Notes under the pieces: model-generated
Databases searched by the model: none
What the model saw: the letters and a program-made list of their open reading frames with translations, nothing else
What the model was told of the DNA's origin: nothing
Position numbers and translations under genes: made by a program
Assembly (NCBI RefSeq): GCF_008634025.1
Contig: NZ_PDCM01000001.1
Span: forward strand, 2,353,501 to 2,417,500
Direction of reading: 5' to 3'
DNA from: Streptomyces albofaciens JCM 4342
Lineage (GTDB): Bacteria > Actinomycetota > Actinomycetes > Streptomycetales > Streptomycetaceae
Length of the DNA: 64,000 bases
Shown here: one piece after another, positions 7,042-14,826 of the stretch
Layout of the letters: each line of letters begins with the position of its first letter
Numbering within the stretch: the first letter of the stretch is position 1

Positions 7042-10000
7042 ATGTCCTGGCTGTCCCGACTCAGCCTCGTACAACGGGGCCTGATAGCGCTGATGTCGAT
7101 CGTCGCGATCGCCTTCGGCGCCATCGCGATCCCCCAGCTCAAACAGCAGCTCCTGCCCACCATCGACCTGCCCATGGTGTCCGTGCTGGCGCCCTACCAG
7201 GGTGCCTCGCCCGACGTCGTCGAGAAGCAGGTGATCGAGCCGCTGGAGGACGGAATCCAGGCGGTCGACGGCATCAAGGGCGTCACCTCGACGGCGCGCG
7301 AGGGCTCGGCCGTCATCATGGCCCGGTTCGACTACGGCAACGACTCCAAGCGGCTGGTCGCCGATGTGCAGCAGGCCGTCAACCGGGCCCGCGCCAAGCT
7401 GCCGAAGGACGTGGACCCGCAGGTCGTGGCCGGTTCGACGGACGACATCCCGGCCGTCGTGCTCGCCGTGTCGGCGACCGGCAAGGACCAGCAGGCGCTG
7501 GCCGACCAGCTCGACCGCAGCGTGGTGCCGGACCTGAAGAACATCGACGGCGTCGGCCAGGTCACCGTCAACGGCGTCCAGGACCGCATCGTCGCCGTCA
7601 CCCCCGACGAGGCCAAGCTGGCCCGGGCCGGGCTGACGGCCGCCGCGCTCGGGCAGGCGCTGGAGGCGAACGGCGCGTCCGTACCCGCCGGTTCGTTCGC
7701 CGAGAAGGGCCGGAGCAACACCGTCCAGGTCGGTTCCGGCTTCACCTCCGCGGAGCAGGTACGGGACCTGACGGTCACCCCGGCGGCGGGCCAGGGTGGA
7801 GCCGGGGGCTCCGGCGGCTCCGGGGGCGCTTCGGCCGGCAAGCCCGTACGCCTCGGTGACGTCGCCACCGTCAAGGAGGAGTCGGCCACCCCGACCTCCA
7901 TCACCCGCACCAACGGCAAGCCCAGCCTGGCCGTCATGGTGACCATGGGCCAGGACGGCAGCGCCGTGGACATCTCCGAGGCGGTCAAGGACAAGCTGCC
8001 GGAGATCCGTACGGCGCTGGGCAAGGGCGCCGAGGTCACGGTCGTCTCCGACCAGGGCCCGGCGGTCTCCAGGTCCATCGAGTCGCTGACCACGGAGGGC
8101 CTGCTCGGCCTGGTCATGGCCGTGATCGTGATCCTGGTCTTCCTGCTCAGCCTGCGCTCGACACTGGTCACCGCGGTCTCCATCCCGCTGTCCGTCGTCA
8201 TCACGCTGATCGTGCTGTGGACCGGCGACCTGTCGCTGAACATGCTCACCCTCGGCGCGCTGACCATCGCCATCGGACGCGTCGTGGACGACTCGATCGT
8301 CGTCCTGGAGAACATCAAACGGCACCTCGGCTACGGCGAGGAGCGGCGGCAGGCCATCCTCACCGCCGTCCGCGAGGTGGCCGGCGCGATCACCTCCTCC
8401 ACCCTGACCACGGTGGCGGTCTTCCTGCCCATCGGCGTGGTCGGCGGCATGGTCGGCGCCCTCTTCGGCTCCTTCTCGATCACCGTCACGGTCGCCCTGC
8501 TCGCCTCCCTCCTCGTCTCCCTGACCGTCGTCCCGGTCCTCTCCTACTGGTTCCTGCGCGCCCCGAAGATCCCCGAGGGCACCGACCCCGAGGAACTGCG
8601 CCGGGCCGCCGAGGCCAAGGAGAGCGGCAGCCCGCTCCAGCGCCTGTACGTCCCCGTCCTGCGCTTCGCTACGCGCCGCCGCGCCACCAGCGTCGTCATC
8701 GCGGTCGTCGTCCTCCTGGCCACCTTCGGCATGGCCCCGCTCCTGAAGACCAACTTCTTCGACCAGGGCGACCAGGACACCCTCAGCGTCAAGCAGGAGC
8801 TGACGCCGGGGACCAGCCTCGCCGCGGCCGACGCGCAGGCCAAGCGGGTGGAGAAGGTCCTCGCCGGCCTCGACGGGGTCGCGGACTACCAGGTCACCGT
8901 CGGCTCGTCCGGCTTCATGGCGGCCTTCGGCGGCGGCAGCGGCGCCAACCAGGCGTCGTACCAGCTCAAGCTGAAGGACTCCGCGGACTCCGGGAAGGTC
9001 ACCGACAAGCTCCGCGCCGAACTCGGCAAGCTCGGCAAGGACATCGGCGAGACCACCGTCTCGTCCGGTGGCGGCGGCTTCGGCAACCAGGACCTGAGCG
9101 TGGTGGTCAAGGCCGCCGACGCGGACGTGCTGAAGAAGGCGTCCGAGCGGGTACGGGCCACCGTCGCCGGCCTCGACCACGTCACCGACGTGCAGAGCGA
9201 CCTGGCGCGGAGCGTGCCCCGGATCTCGGTGCAGGCCAACGCGAAGGCGGCGGAGGCCGGTTACAGCCAGGCCGCGCTCGGCCAGGTCGTCGCCCAGGCG
9301 GTGCGCGGCACCACCAGCGGCAAGGCCATGATCGACAACGCCGAGCGGGACATCGTCGTCAAGTCCGCCCACCCGGTCACGTCCGAGGCCGCGCTGCGCG
9401 ACCTGGCCGTACCGACCCCGGCGGGCCCGGCCAGGCTCGGCGACCTGGCCACCATCCGCACGGTCGCGGGCCCGGTCCAGACCACCCGTATCGACGGCGC
9501 CCGCTCCGCCACGATCACCGCCAAGCCGACCGGTGACAACACCGGCGCGGTCACCGCCCAGCTCCAGTCCAAGATCAAGGCACTGGACCTGCCGGAGGGC
9601 GCCACCGCCGAGATCGGCGGCGTCTCGTCCGACCAGACCGAGGCGTTCTCCTCCCTCGGCCTGGCCATGCTGGCCGCCATCGCGATCGTCTTCATGCTGC
9701 TGGTGGGCACCTTCCGGTCCCTGATCCAGCCGCTGATCCTCCTCGTCTCGATCCCCTTCGCGGCGACCGGCGCGATCGGCCTGCTGCTCGCGACGGGCAC
9801 CCCGATGGGCGTCCCGGCGATGATCGGCATGCTGATGCTGATCGGCATCGTCGTCACCAACGCGATCGTGCTGATCGACCTGATCAACCAGTACCGGTCG
9901 CAGGGCTACGGCGTGGTCGAGGCCGTCATCGAGGGCGGCCGCCACCGCCTGCGCCCGATCCTGATGACGGCCCTGGCCACGATCATGGCCCTGCTCCCGA

Positions 10001-10218
10001 TGGCCCTCTCGGTCACCGGCGACGGCGGCTTCATCTCCCAGCCGCTGGCCGTGGTCGTCATCGGCGGCCTGATCACGTCCACGCTGCTGACGCTGCTGCT
10101 GGTCCCGACGTTGTACGCGATGATCGAACTGCGGAAGGAGCGGCGCGCGGCCAAGAGGACGGCCAAGCGGGCGCAGCCCGCGGAGGAGCCCCGCACGCCG
10201 GAGCCGGCGGGCGTCTGA
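7042..10218 (+). CDS. RND family efflux permease (AcrB/SwrC-like)
   Basis: Proton-driven efflux transporter of 1058 aa. The layout is the classic duplicated RND fold: one N-terminal helix (ALMSIVAIAFGAIAIPQL), a large extracytoplasmic loop, helices 2-6 around residues 350-510, then helix 7, a second loop and helices 8-12 after residue ~870. The helix-4 proton-relay region reads ALTIAIGRVVDDSIVVLENIKRH, with the conserved Asp pair. Length matches the family. As in other Gram-positives there is no adjacent outer-membrane channel or separate periplasmic adaptor gene. A Gly/Ser-rich insert (GGAGGSGGSGGASAG) interrupts the first loop. Substrate unknown; the kinase/regulator pair and repeat array upstream suggest regulated expression. 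Confidence 0.93.
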   Translation: MSWLSRLSLVQRGLIALMSIVAIAFGAIAIPQLKQQLLPTIDLPMVSVLAPYQGASPDVVEKQVIEPLEDGIQAVDGIKGVTSTAREGSAVIMARFDYGNDSKRLVADVQQAVNRARAKLPKDVDPQVVAGSTDDIPAVVLAVSATGKDQQALADQLDRSVVPDLKNIDGVGQVTVNGVQDRIVAVTPDEAKLARAGLTAAALGQALEANGASVPAGSFAEKGRSNTVQVGSGFTSAEQVRDLTVTPAAGQGGAGGSGGSGGASAGKPVRLGDVATVKEESATPTSITRTNGKPSLAVMVTMGQDGSAVDISEAVKDKLPEIRTALGKGAEVTVVSDQGPAVSRSIESLTTEGLLGLVMAVIVILVFLLSLRSTLVTAVSIPLSVVITLIVLWTGDLSLNMLTLGALTIAIGRVVDDSIVVLENIKRHLGYGEERRQAILTAVREVAGAITSSTLTTVAVFLPIGVVGGMVGALFGSFSITVTVALLASLLVSLTVVPVLSYWFLRAPKIPEGTDPEELRRAAEAKESGSPLQRLYVPVLRFATRRRATSVVIAVVVLLATFGMAPLLKTNFFDQGDQDTLSVKQELTPGTSLAAADAQAKRVEKVLAGLDGVADYQVTVGSSGFMAAFGGGSGANQASYQLKLKDSADSGKVTDKLRAELGKLGKDIGETTVSSGGGGFGNQDLSVVVKAADADVLKKASERVRATVAGLDHVTDVQSDLARSVPRISVQANAKAAEAGYSQAALGQVVAQAVRGTTSGKAMIDNAERDIVVKSAHPVTSEAALRDLAVPTPAGPARLGDLATIRTVAGPVQTTRIDGARSATITAKPTGDNTGAVTAQLQSKIKALDLPEGATAEIGGVSSDQTEAFSSLGLAMLAAIAIVFMLLVGTFRSLIQPLILLVSIPFAATGAIGLLLATGTPMGVPAMIGMLMLIGIVVTNAIVLIDLINQYRSQGYGVVEAVIEGGRHRLRPILMTALATIMALLPMALSVTGDGGFISQPLAVVVIGGLITSTLLTLLLVPTLYAMIELRKERRAAKRTAKRAQPAEEPRTPEPAGV

Positions 10219-10225
10219 GACGCTC

Positions 10226-10280
10226 GACGCACACGACTCGGCCCGTCCCGGGAAGATCCTGGGACGGGCCGAGGTGCGTC
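10226..10280. terminator. strong stem-loop between convergent genes
   Basis: Two nested perfect arms: inner CTCGGCCCGTCCC (10237-10249) pairs with 10261-10273, outer GACGCAC (10226-10232) pairs with GTGCGTC (10274-10280). The structure sits between the RND gene and the convergent DUF397 gene and can serve both strands; it touches the DUF397 stop codon. Confidence 0.8.
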
Positions 10281-10479
10281 AGACCGCCTTGAGGGTGGCG
10301 ATGAACGCGGTCCAGGAGGCGGTGGGGAAGGTGAGTATGGGGCCGTGGGGGGTTTTGCTGTCGCGTACGGGGACGGTGCCGGGAAGGTCATCGCTGATCT
10401 CGACGCAGCTCCCCCCGTTCGTATTGCTGTAGCTGCTCTTGCGCCAGCGGGCGGTGCGGGGGGCGAGGGACTGCGGCAT
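10279..10479 (-). CDS. DUF397 domain protein, copy 1
   Basis: Small cytosolic protein of 66 aa with the family signature RWRKSSYSNTNGGSCVEI and the C-terminal VRDSKTPHGPILTFP-SW block. DUF397 proteins are encoded next to XRE/DUF5753 regulators in streptomycetes, where pairs of this kind (as in the whiJ group) act together in developmental regulation. It lies four bases downstream of copy 2, and the DNA of the two copies is nearly identical over the first and last thirds, so this is a recent tandem duplication. Confidence 0.92.
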   Translation of the reverse strand: MPQSLAPRTARWRKSSYSNTNGGSCVEISDDLPGTVPVRDSKTPHGPILTFPTASWTAFIATLKAV

Positions 10480-10483
10480 GGGC

Positions 10484-10690
10484 CTACCTCTCCGCCGTCT
10501 TGAGGGCGGCGATAAATGCGGCCCAGGAGGCGGTGGGGAAGGTGAGTATGGGGCCGTGGGGGGTTTTGCTGTCGCGTACGGGGACGAGGTCGGGGATGTC
10601 TTCGGCGATCTCGACGCAGTTGCCCCCGTTGGTGTTGCTGTAGCTGCTCTTGCGCCAGCGGGCTGCGCTCAGCTCGGGAGTGTGTCGCAT
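10484..10690 (-). CDS. DUF397 domain protein, copy 2
   Basis: Protein of 68 aa almost identical to its downstream neighbour: both share SARWRKSSYSNTNGG-like N-termini and the block VRDSKTPHGPILTFPTASW. They differ mainly in the central acidic segment (EIAEDIPDLVPV here, EISDDLPGTVPV in copy 1) and the tail. The ATG overlaps the 3' end of the XRE regulator gene by 22 bases, so the three genes form one operon. Presumed partner of the regulator; no catalytic motif. Confidence 0.92.
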   Translation of the reverse strand: MRHTPELSAARWRKSSYSNTNGGNCVEIAEDIPDLVPVRDSKTPHGPILTFPTASWAAFIAALKTAER

Positions 10691-11508
10691 GGTTTGTAGT
10701 CCTCCATCGCCTTTCGGATCAGCTCCGCCGATTCAGTCAGCGAGAGAGAGTTGGCGCGCAGCACTTCATACTGCCGCCGCCATTTCTTCACCGCGTCCGG
10801 GTCCTCGTAGAGGTGGCCGGCCTCGATGCCCTCTTCGTAGGCTGCTGTGGAGCCGTTGGGCAGTGCCAGCAAGGTCAGCGCGCCGCTCATCAGTGAATGA
10901 GGGCCGGCGCTGAAGGGCATCACCTGAACCTTGCTGTCTGGAGTATTCCCCTGCTCCAGCAACGATGCCAATTGCTCGTACATGCAGCTCTTGTCGCCGA
11001 CCTGCCGCCGCAAGACCGACTCGTCGATGATTGCCCAGCGGCAGGGGACGGGCCGTCGGCGCTCTTGCCGGGACATCCGAGCGGCGACCCGTTCTTCCAC
11101 CTGCTCCGTGGACAGGTCTTCCTGGCAGCGAAGCAGGACCCGGGCGTACGCCTCGGTCTGGAACTGGCCGGGTACGACCTGTGGTTCGTAGTTTTCGATC
11201 GTTTCGGCCTGTGCTTCCAAGTCCATGAACCGCCGGTACTGATCCGGATGCGCCTCCCGCTTCGCCAGCTGGTACAGCCCGTAGAAGTGCTCGCCCGTGC
11301 CGAACGCGGCGTCCAGCCTGGGCGGTAGGTCATACGGCGCCAGCAGTTCCGCCGCCTCGATGCGCGCCAGCGTGCTCTTGCTGGAGTTGACCACGGCCGC
11401 CAACTGCACCAGCGACAGCTTCGCCGCCTCGCGGTGGCGGCGCTGTTCGGAGCCGAAGTAATGGCGGGCGGATACGTACGGGGTCAGGGCCCGGGCGGTG
11501 AATTTCAT
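10669..11508 (-). CDS. XRE family regulator with DUF5753 domain
   Basis: DNA-binding regulator of 279 aa. Residues ~20-75 form an XRE-type helix-turn-helix (EAAKLSLVQLAAVVNSSKSTLARIEAAE), and the C-terminal two-thirds match the DUF5753 region typical of streptomycete WhiJ-like proteins (QTEAYARVLLRC, ARMSRQERR, WAIIDESVLRRQVG, VQVMPFSAGPHSLMSGALTLL). ATG at 11506-11508 begins the conserved domain (MKFTARALTPYVSARHYFGSEQRR); an upstream in-frame extension is rejected as non-coding. Two inverted repeats in the divergent promoter region are plausible autoregulatory operators. The downstream DUF397 genes are probably its partners. Confidence 0.92.
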   Translation of the reverse strand: MKFTARALTPYVSARHYFGSEQRRHREAAKLSLVQLAAVVNSSKSTLARIEAAELLAPYDLPPRLDAAFGTGEHFYGLYQLAKREAHPDQYRRFMDLEAQAETIENYEPQVVPGQFQTEAYARVLLRCQEDLSTEQVEERVAARMSRQERRRPVPCRWAIIDESVLRRQVGDKSCMYEQLASLLEQGNTPDSKVQVMPFSAGPHSLMSGALTLLALPNGSTAAYEEGIEAGHLYEDPDAVKKWRRQYEVLRANSLSLTESAELIRKAMEDYKPCDTLPS

Positions 11509-11534
11509 GGGGGTGCGCCTCTCTGCCGTCCCAT

Positions 11535-11586
11535 TCTCAACAACGGGATGTGCCGCTCCTGTTGAGACCCACGTCACACAGTGACG
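11535..11586. promoter_or_regulatory. two inverted repeats in XRE divergent promoter
   Basis: TCTCAACA (11535-11542) and TGTTGAGA (11560-11567) form perfect 8-bp arms 17 bp apart. CGTCAC-ACA-GTGACG (11572-11586) is a perfect 15-bp palindrome. Both lie in the 137-bp gap between the XRE regulator and the divergent small gene, as expected for operators; binding is inferred. Confidence 0.5.
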
Positions 11587-11645
11587 ATGGTGATGCACAC
11601 GGTAGCCACCGGGTGCCCGAGTGCGCTGGAGAAGGCGGGATATTC

Positions 11646-12035
11646 ATGTGCCACCCCATCGCGGGGCACGGCGGGCCGCTGCGCCTGCTGCCCTGGACCA
11701 CGCCCACGGGCGGGGCGTGCTACCTCGACACGGACGATCCGGGAAGTCTGCTGTCGGCGGTCGCCGACGAGGCGGAGGAGGAGCTGTTGCGGGCCGCGGA
11801 GGCGCTGGTGGCCGAGTCGGGGCCGACGCCGGTCCCGGCCGGTGCGGACTCGTCGTGGGAGCTGTGCCGCGTGCTGATCCGCTACGACCGGGCGCTGCGC
11901 GACGTCCTGCGTATCGCGGTCAGCCGGGGCGCGCGGTTGGCGCAGACGGGGGAGCGGCCCTGTGATCACGGGGCGACCGAGCGGTGCGGCGGCAAGACGT
12001 TCTGCTGCGGCTGCCGACGGCAGATCTACCTGTGA
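11646..12035 (+). CDS. conserved small protein with Cys-rich C-terminus
   Basis: Predicted protein of 129 aa, start ATG at 11646 (MCHPIAGHGGPLRLLPW), read divergently from the XRE regulator. The middle is a Glu/Ala-rich helix (SAVADEAEEELLRAAEALVAE). The C-terminus carries CDHGATERCGGKTFCCGCRR, with five Cys and one His in 20 residues, which could bind a metal. I do not recognise a named family. Its position opposite the XRE/DUF397 genes suggests a third member of that regulatory module. Codon bias is typical of the window, supporting a real gene. Confidence 0.65.
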   Translation: MCHPIAGHGGPLRLLPWTTPTGGACYLDTDDPGSLLSAVADEAEEELLRAAEALVAESGPTPVPAGADSSWELCRVLIRYDRALRDVLRIAVSRGARLAQTGERPCDHGATERCGGKTFCCGCRRQIYL

Positions 12036-12155
12036 GCCGGGCCGTGGGCCGTGTCCGGCAGCCGCATCAACTACGCTGGCATCAGCCGTCCGACCGCGTC
12101 CGCGATCCGGGATCAAGGCCCCTGACCGCCGTCTTCGAGGCGCCTGGAGGAAGCC

Positions 12156-12728
12156 GTGACCGCCGAACTCCCCGACTGGATGATCCCGCCCAGGCCCAGT
12201 GGCTGGGAAGCCGACGACCTCGACCACCTCCCTCAGGCGCCGCGGCACACCGAACTCATCGACGGAGCCCTGATCTTCATGATGTCGCCGCAGCGGTCCT
12301 GGCACTCCCGACTGGTGGAGAACCTGACCTTCGCGTTGCGGCAATCCGCCCCTGCCGGGTTCGAGACCGAGCGGGAAATGACCGTCCGGCTCGACAAGAA
12401 GAGCCGTCCCGAGCCGGACATCCTGGTCACCACCGCCGCGTACGATCCCGACCGGACCTGGTACTCGCCCGAAGACGTTGCCCTGGTCATCGAAGTCGTC
12501 TCGGAGGAATCAGCGGACCGTGACAGGTCCCTGAAGCCCTTCAAGTACGCGCAAGCCAAGATCCCCCACTTCTGGCGCATCGAGGACGAGGCCGGTGTCC
12601 CCGCCGTCCACACCTACGAATTCGACGGCATGACCGGCGCATATGTGGCCACCGGCATTCACCGGGACCGGCTGAAGGTTTCCGTCCCGTTCCTCGTCGA
12701 CATCGACCTCGACAGCCTCGTGCCCTGA
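12156..12728 (+). CDS. Uma2 family (DUF820) putative endonuclease
   Basis: Protein of 190 aa with the PD-(D/E)XK-like Uma2 fold: ELIDGALIFMMSP near the N-terminus, RPEPDILVT as the central catalytic strand, and ALVIEVVSEESADRDRSLKPFKYAQAKIPHFW, where the conserved E-V-x-S-x-x-S and K-Y residues occur. Start GTG at 12156 with GGAGG upstream. These proteins are common in multiple copies in cyanobacteria and actinomycetes; their biological target is not known. Convergent with nadA across a strong stem-loop. Confidence 0.85.
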   Translation: MTAELPDWMIPPRPSGWEADDLDHLPQAPRHTELIDGALIFMMSPQRSWHSRLVENLTFALRQSAPAGFETEREMTVRLDKKSRPEPDILVTTAAYDPDRTWYSPEDVALVIEVVSEESADRDRSLKPFKYAQAKIPHFWRIEDEAGVPAVHTYEFDGMTGAYVATGIHRDRLKVSVPFLVDIDLDSLVP

Positions 12729-12763
12729 CCCCGGCTGCCGTGCGTCACGGCTCCACCACGTGG

Positions 12764-12808
12764 CCGTGGGGCCCGCACCGGCCTCTCCGCCCGGTGCGGG
12801 CCCCACGG
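12764..12808. terminator. 18-bp perfect stem-loop, bidirectional terminator
   Basis: Arms 12764-12781 and 12791-12808 are perfectly complementary over 18 bp with a nine-base loop. It lies between the convergent Uma2 and nadA genes; no long U-tract, as usual in this genus. Confidence 0.8.
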
Positions 12809-12843
12809 GCCTCGGTCCTGCGTGCCAAAGGCGCGCCCACCCC

Positions 12844-14022
12844 CTACGGCAGCGCCAGCATCCGCTCCAGCGCCAGCTTCGCGAAGCTCTCCGTCTCGCG
12901 GTCCACCTGGATGCGGTTGACGACCTTGCCGTCCACCAGGGACTCCAGGGCCCAGACCAGGTGGGGGAGGTCGATGCGGTTCATGGTGGAGCAGAAGCAG
13001 ACCGTCTTGTCGAGGAAGACGATCTCCTTGTCCTCGGCGGCGAAGCGGTTGGCCAGGCGGCGGACCAGGTTCAGTTCGGTGCCGATGGCCCACTTGGTGC
13101 CGGCGGGGGCGGCTTCGAGGGTCTTGATGATGTATTCGGTCGAGCCCACGTAGTCGGCCGCCGCCACGACCTCGTGCTTGCACTCGGGGTGGACCAGGAC
13201 GTTCACGCCGGGTATGCGGGCCCGTACGTCCTCGACGGATTCGAGGGAGAAGCGGCCGTGCACGGAGCAGTGGCCGCGCCACAGGATCATCTTGGCCGCG
13301 CGCAGCTGCTCGGCGGTGAGGCCGCCGTTCGGCTTGTGCGGGTTGTAGACGACGCAGTCGTCCAGGGACATGCCCATGTCCCGTACGGCCGTGTTGCGGC
13401 CCAGGTGCTGGTCGGGCAGGAACAGGACCTTCTCGCCCTGCTCGAAGGCCCAGTCCAGCGCGCGCTTGGCGTTGGAGGAGGTGCAGATCGTGCCGCCGTG
13501 CTTGCCGGTGAAGGCCTTGATGTCGGCGGAGGAGTTCATGTACGAGACGGGTACGACCTGCTCGGCCACGCCGGCCTCGGTGAGCACGTCCCAGCACTCG
13601 GCGACCTGCTCGGCCGTGGCCATGTCGGCCATGGAGCAGCCGGCGGCCAGGTCGGGCAGCACGACCTGCTGGTCGTCGGTGGTCAGGATGTCGGCGGACT
13701 CGGCCATGAAGTGCACACCGCAGAAGACGATGTACTCGGCGTCCGGGCGGGCCGCCGCGTCGCGGGCCAGCTTGAAGGAGTCGCCGGTCACGTCCGCGAA
13801 CTCGATGACCTCGTCACGCTGGTAGTGGTGGCCGAGGACGAAGACCTTGTCCCCGAGCTTCGCCTTGGCGGCGCGGGCACGCTCGACCAGACCGGGGTCG
13901 GACGGAGCCGGCAGGTCACCGGGGCAGTCCACGCCGCGCTCGCTCTTGGGGTCGGCCTCGCGGCCGAGGAGCAGCAGCGCGAGCGGGGTCGGCTGGACGT
14001 CCAGGGGCTGGGCGGTGGTCAC
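12844..14022 (-). CDS. nadA: quinolinate synthase NadA
   Basis: [4Fe-4S] enzyme that condenses iminoaspartate with dihydroxyacetone phosphate to quinolinate in de novo NAD synthesis. Protein of 392 aa; landmarks are LGHHYQRDEVIEFADVTGDSF, the FCGVHFMAESADIL block with the first cluster Cys, the middle Cys region LWRGHCSVH/VHPECKHEV, and FCSTMNRIDLPHLVWALE near the end. Start GTG at 14020-14022 (VTTAQPLDV) with AGAGAGGG upstream. No nadB or nadC is adjacent within the window, so this copy stands alone. An inverted repeat upstream may be its operator. Confidence 0.95.
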   Translation of the reverse strand: MTTAQPLDVQPTPLALLLLGREADPKSERGVDCPGDLPAPSDPGLVERARAAKAKLGDKVFVLGHHYQRDEVIEFADVTGDSFKLARDAAARPDAEYIVFCGVHFMAESADILTTDDQQVVLPDLAAGCSMADMATAEQVAECWDVLTEAGVAEQVVPVSYMNSSADIKAFTGKHGGTICTSSNAKRALDWAFEQGEKVLFLPDQHLGRNTAVRDMGMSLDDCVVYNPHKPNGGLTAEQLRAAKMILWRGHCSVHGRFSLESVEDVRARIPGVNVLVHPECKHEVVAAADYVGSTEYIIKTLEAAPAGTKWAIGTELNLVRRLANRFAAEDKEIVFLDKTVCFCSTMNRIDLPHLVWALESLVDGKVVNRIQVDRETESFAKLALERMLALP

Positions 14023-14150
14023 GGCACGCACCCTCTCTTTCCGTGTATGAGCGCGGCGTAGCCGCTCCAGTGGAGCCGGTGCTTGCACCGGAGGACACGG
14101 CGCAGGTGCCGCGGGCGGGGGCCGGTGCTGGTGGCGCCGGGACCCTTTTC

Positions 14151-14201
14151 GTCGGTTTGACGTTATCTATCATAACCGCTTCACGTCAGTTTGACGATGG
14201 C
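14151..14201. promoter_or_regulatory. candidate nadA operator: direct and inverted repeats
   Basis: The 349-bp region 14023-14371 between nadA and erpA contains no gene. It holds the near-direct repeats GTCGGTTTGACGTTATC (14151-14167) and GTCAGTTTGACGATGGC (14185-14201), 34 bp apart, and between them the inverted repeat GTTAT-CTATC-ATAAC (14162-14176). On the nadA strand TATGAT and TAGATA in this segment could be the -10. The cluster is unusually A/T-rich for the window. Confidence 0.5.
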
Positions 14202-14371
14202 CATCGTGTCGATGTGACGCATCCCCGTGCCGCGGCCGCCCGTACTCCGCCGCGGGTGTGCGAGCATGAAGACGGAAGGCCCACAACACGTCGCGCCCAG
14301 CCGGAATTAATCCGGGGCCCCATCGGTTGCAGCCGAGGGCAAGCGGTCCGTACAACCCGGGAGAGATCTAG

Positions 14372-14725
14372 ATGAGCGTTCAGGACGAGACCACCGTCGG
14401 CGACGGCATCATCCTGTCCGACGCGGCCGCGTCGAAGGTGAAGGCCCTGCTGGAGCAGGAAGGCCGCGACGACCTCGCGCTGCGGGTGGCCGTTCAGCCC
14501 GGCGGCTGCTCCGGACTGCGCTACCAGCTCTTCTTCGACGAGCGGTCGCTGGACGGCGATGTCGTCAAGGACTTCGGCGGCGTCAAGGTCGTCACCGACC
14601 GGATGAGCGCCCCGTACCTGGGCGGCGCCTCCATCGACTTCGTCGACACCATCGAGAAGCAGGGCTTCACGATCGACAACCCGAACGCCACGGGCTCCTG
14701 CGCCTGCGGCGACTCCTTCAACTGA
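14372..14725 (+). CDS. erpA: iron-sulfur cluster insertion protein ErpA (HesB/IscA family)
   Basis: A-type Fe-S carrier of 117 aa that accepts clusters and passes them to apo-enzymes. The three cluster-ligand cysteines are visible: one in QPGGCSGLRYQ and two in the C-terminal GSCACGDSF. Start ATG with GGGAGAG upstream. It is divergent from nadA, which encodes a Fe-S enzyme, a sensible pairing. A strong bidirectional terminator follows. Confidence 0.95.
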   Translation: MSVQDETTVGDGIILSDAAASKVKALLEQEGRDDLALRVAVQPGGCSGLRYQLFFDERSLDGDVVKDFGGVKVVTDRMSAPYLGGASIDFVDTIEKQGFTIDNPNATGSCACGDSFN

Positions 14726-14761
14726 GCCGACGGCCCGGATGTAGGCGCGTCAGCGCGTACG

Positions 14762-14797
14762 ACGGCGGCGCTCCCCTCGGGTGGGGAGCGCCGCCGT
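14762..14797. terminator. 15-bp perfect stem-loop after erpA
   Basis: ACGGCGGCGCTCCCC (14762-14776) pairs perfectly with 14783-14797 around a six-base loop. It lies between the convergent erpA and secreted-protein genes. Confidence 0.85.
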
Positions 14798-14826
14798 TGT
14801 CGTGTACGCGCAGGAGACCGCGACCG

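Noticed and set aside
6834..7859. Plus-strand frame through the 13-bp array into the RND gene
   Set aside because: Frame is different from the RND gene, composition is Arg/Gly/Ala noise, and the RND product starts cleanly at 7042.
6001..9945. A 1314-codon open frame on the minus strand
   Set aside because: It runs opposite the response regulator and the RND permease. Its product is Gly/Asp/Arg/His-rich with no domain, as expected when a high-GC gene is read in the antisense frame.
14043..14375. Plus-strand frame between nadA and erpA
   Set aside because: No ribosome-binding site, atypical composition, and it covers a likely regulatory region.
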